Positions 5,026 to 5,998 of a DNA stretch of 5,998 bases are shown one piece after another; the first letter of the stretch is position 1, and each line of letters opens with the position of its first letter. This DNA comes from Gammaproteobacteria bacterium (GTDB taxonomy: Bacteria; Pseudomonadota; Gammaproteobacteria; HK1): assembly GCA_020444775.1 (NCBI GenBank), contig JAGRHX010000562.1, positions 1 through 5,998 on the forward strand, given 5' to 3'. The notes beneath the pieces were generated by a model. It saw only the letters and a program-made list of their open reading frames with translations. It ran no database searches and was not told the DNA's origin. A program made the translations under genes and the position numbers.

Positions 5026-5998
5026 ATGGGCCTATTCGCTTCATCCTCTCAGCACGTTGTCGGCATCGACGTCAGCTCCACCGCCGTGAAGCTGCTCGAG
5101 CTCAGTGGCAGCGGGGACCGGCTCAGGGTCGAGAGCTACGCGGTCGAGCCGCTGCCGCCGAACGCGGTGGTCGAGAAGAACATTACAGACGTCGACGCGG
5201 TCGGCGAGACCATCCGGCGCGCCGTCAAACGCTCTGGCACCAAGAACAAGATCGCCGCTCTAGCGGTGGCCGGCACCGCGGTGATCACCAAGGTGATCAC
5301 GATGCCGGCCAATCTGAGCGACGACGAGATGGCGAGCCAGATAGAGCTCGAAGCCGACCAGTACATCCCATACTCGTTGGACGAGGTCAATCTGGACTTC
5401 GAGATCATCGGACCGTCCGAATCGGACCCGGACCGGGTCGACGTGCTGATTGCAGCGTCCCGGGCCGAGAACGTGGACGTTCGGGTGGCGGCTGCCGAGC
5501 TCGGCGGACTGACCTGCAAGATCGTCGACGTCGAGGCCTTCGCGCTGGAGAACGCCTTCGGCACCCTGGCCCGCAATCTTCCCGGCGGCGGACTGGGCGA
5601 AACCATCGCGCTGGTCGACATCGGCGCAACCATGACCACGCTGAGCGTGCTCACCGACCTGCGCATCGTCTACGCGCGCGAGCAGGTCTTTGGTGGCCGA
5701 CAGCTCACCGAAGAGATTCAGCGCCGCTATGGGCTGACCTTCGAGGAGGCCGGTCAGCGCAAGCGCCAGGGCGGTCTGCCGGACAACTATGAGCCGGAGC
5801 TGCTCGAGCCGTTCAAGGAATCGATGGCCCAGCAGGTCAATCGCTCCCTGCAGTTCTACTACGCCTCCAGTCAGGTCAGTCAGGTCGACCGGATCGTCCT
5901 GGCCGGCGGCTGCGCCTCGATCAACGGCGCCGACGCGATCATCGCCGAGAAGACCGGTGTCGAAGTGACCACGGCCAACCCGTTCGCCAACATGGCGG
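5026..5998 (+). CDS. pilM: Type IV pilus inner-membrane alignment protein PilM, cut by window edge
   Basis: PilM is a cytoplasmic actin-like ATP-binding protein. It binds the N-terminal peptide of PilN and links the type IV pilus motor to the PilNOP-PilQ envelope complex. The first 324 residues are visible, against about 354 in the family, so only a short C-terminal piece is missing. Phosphate-1 motif VVGIDVSSTAVKLLEL spans 11-26; the characteristic EADQYIPYSLDEVNLDF spans 109-125; phosphate-2 motif ALVDIGATMTTLSVL spans 195-209; FGGRQLTEEI spans 222-231; and adenosine motif RIVLAGGCASINGAD spans 289-303. The ATG at 5026 gives the usual MGLF start and is the only sensible one after an in-frame stop at 4993. 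The Shine-Dalgarno sequence is weak (GGTAG, 10 bases upstream). A four-codon frame ATG-GTA-GTT-TTA-TAG ends two bases before it. Divergence from mrcA matches the classical ponA-pilM arrangement, and pilN should follow outside the window. Confidence 0.97.
   Translation, partial: MGLFASSSQHVVGIDVSSTAVKLLELSGSGDRLRVESYAVEPLPPNAVVEKNITDVDAVGETIRRAVKRSGTKNKIAALAVAGTAVITKVITMPANLSDDEMASQIELEADQYIPYSLDEVNLDFEIIGPSESDPDRVDVLIAASRAENVDVRVAAAELGGLTCKIVDVEAFALENAFGTLARNLPGGGLGETIALVDIGATMTTLSVLTDLRIVYAREQVFGGRQLTEEIQRRYGLTFEEAGQRKRQGGLPDNYEPELLEPFKESMAQQVNRSLQFYYASSQVSQVDRIVLAGGCASINGADAIIAEKTGVEVTTANPFANMA

Overview
The window looks like chromosomal core sequence from a GC-rich gammaproteobacterium. 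Three genes support this: an ordinary class A penicillin-binding protein 1A (mrcA/ponA), a pilM gene divergent from it (a pairing well known from Pseudomonas and relatives), and priA close by. The genus cannot be fixed from the sequence alone; a Chromatiales-, Pseudomonas- or Xanthomonas-like lineage is only an inference.

Layout. Positions 1-4203 carry three genes on the minus strand, transcribed in the order mrcA, a conserved hypothetical gene, then priA. The priA gene is cut by the left window edge just after its Walker A motif. Gaps of about 195 bp (mrcA to hypothetical) and 103 bp (hypothetical to the chosen priA start) separate them, and each gap holds an inverted repeat. Positions 4204-5025 form a long spacer of about 820 bp with no convincing gene. 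Its mrcA-proximal part is GC-rich and crowded with inverted repeats. The last 150 bp or so before pilM are AT-rich and hold the best promoter candidate. From 5026 pilM runs on the plus strand and leaves the window at codon 324, shortly before the expected end of the family.

Roles. PBP1A polymerises and crosslinks peptidoglycan. PilM is the cytoplasmic actin-like protein of the type IV pilus alignment complex, and pilNOPQ would be expected just beyond the window. PriA restarts stalled replication forks. These genes are neighbours by conserved synteny rather than members of one pathway. The 203-aa protein between mrcA and priA has no function I can assign. It has a stretch that resembles a nucleotidyltransferase fold that has lost its catalytic acids, which is a weak idea only.

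I do not see a novel defence, mobile or biosynthetic system. The parts that repay a second look are the palindrome-rich mrcA/pilM spacer and the uncharacterised 203-aa protein.
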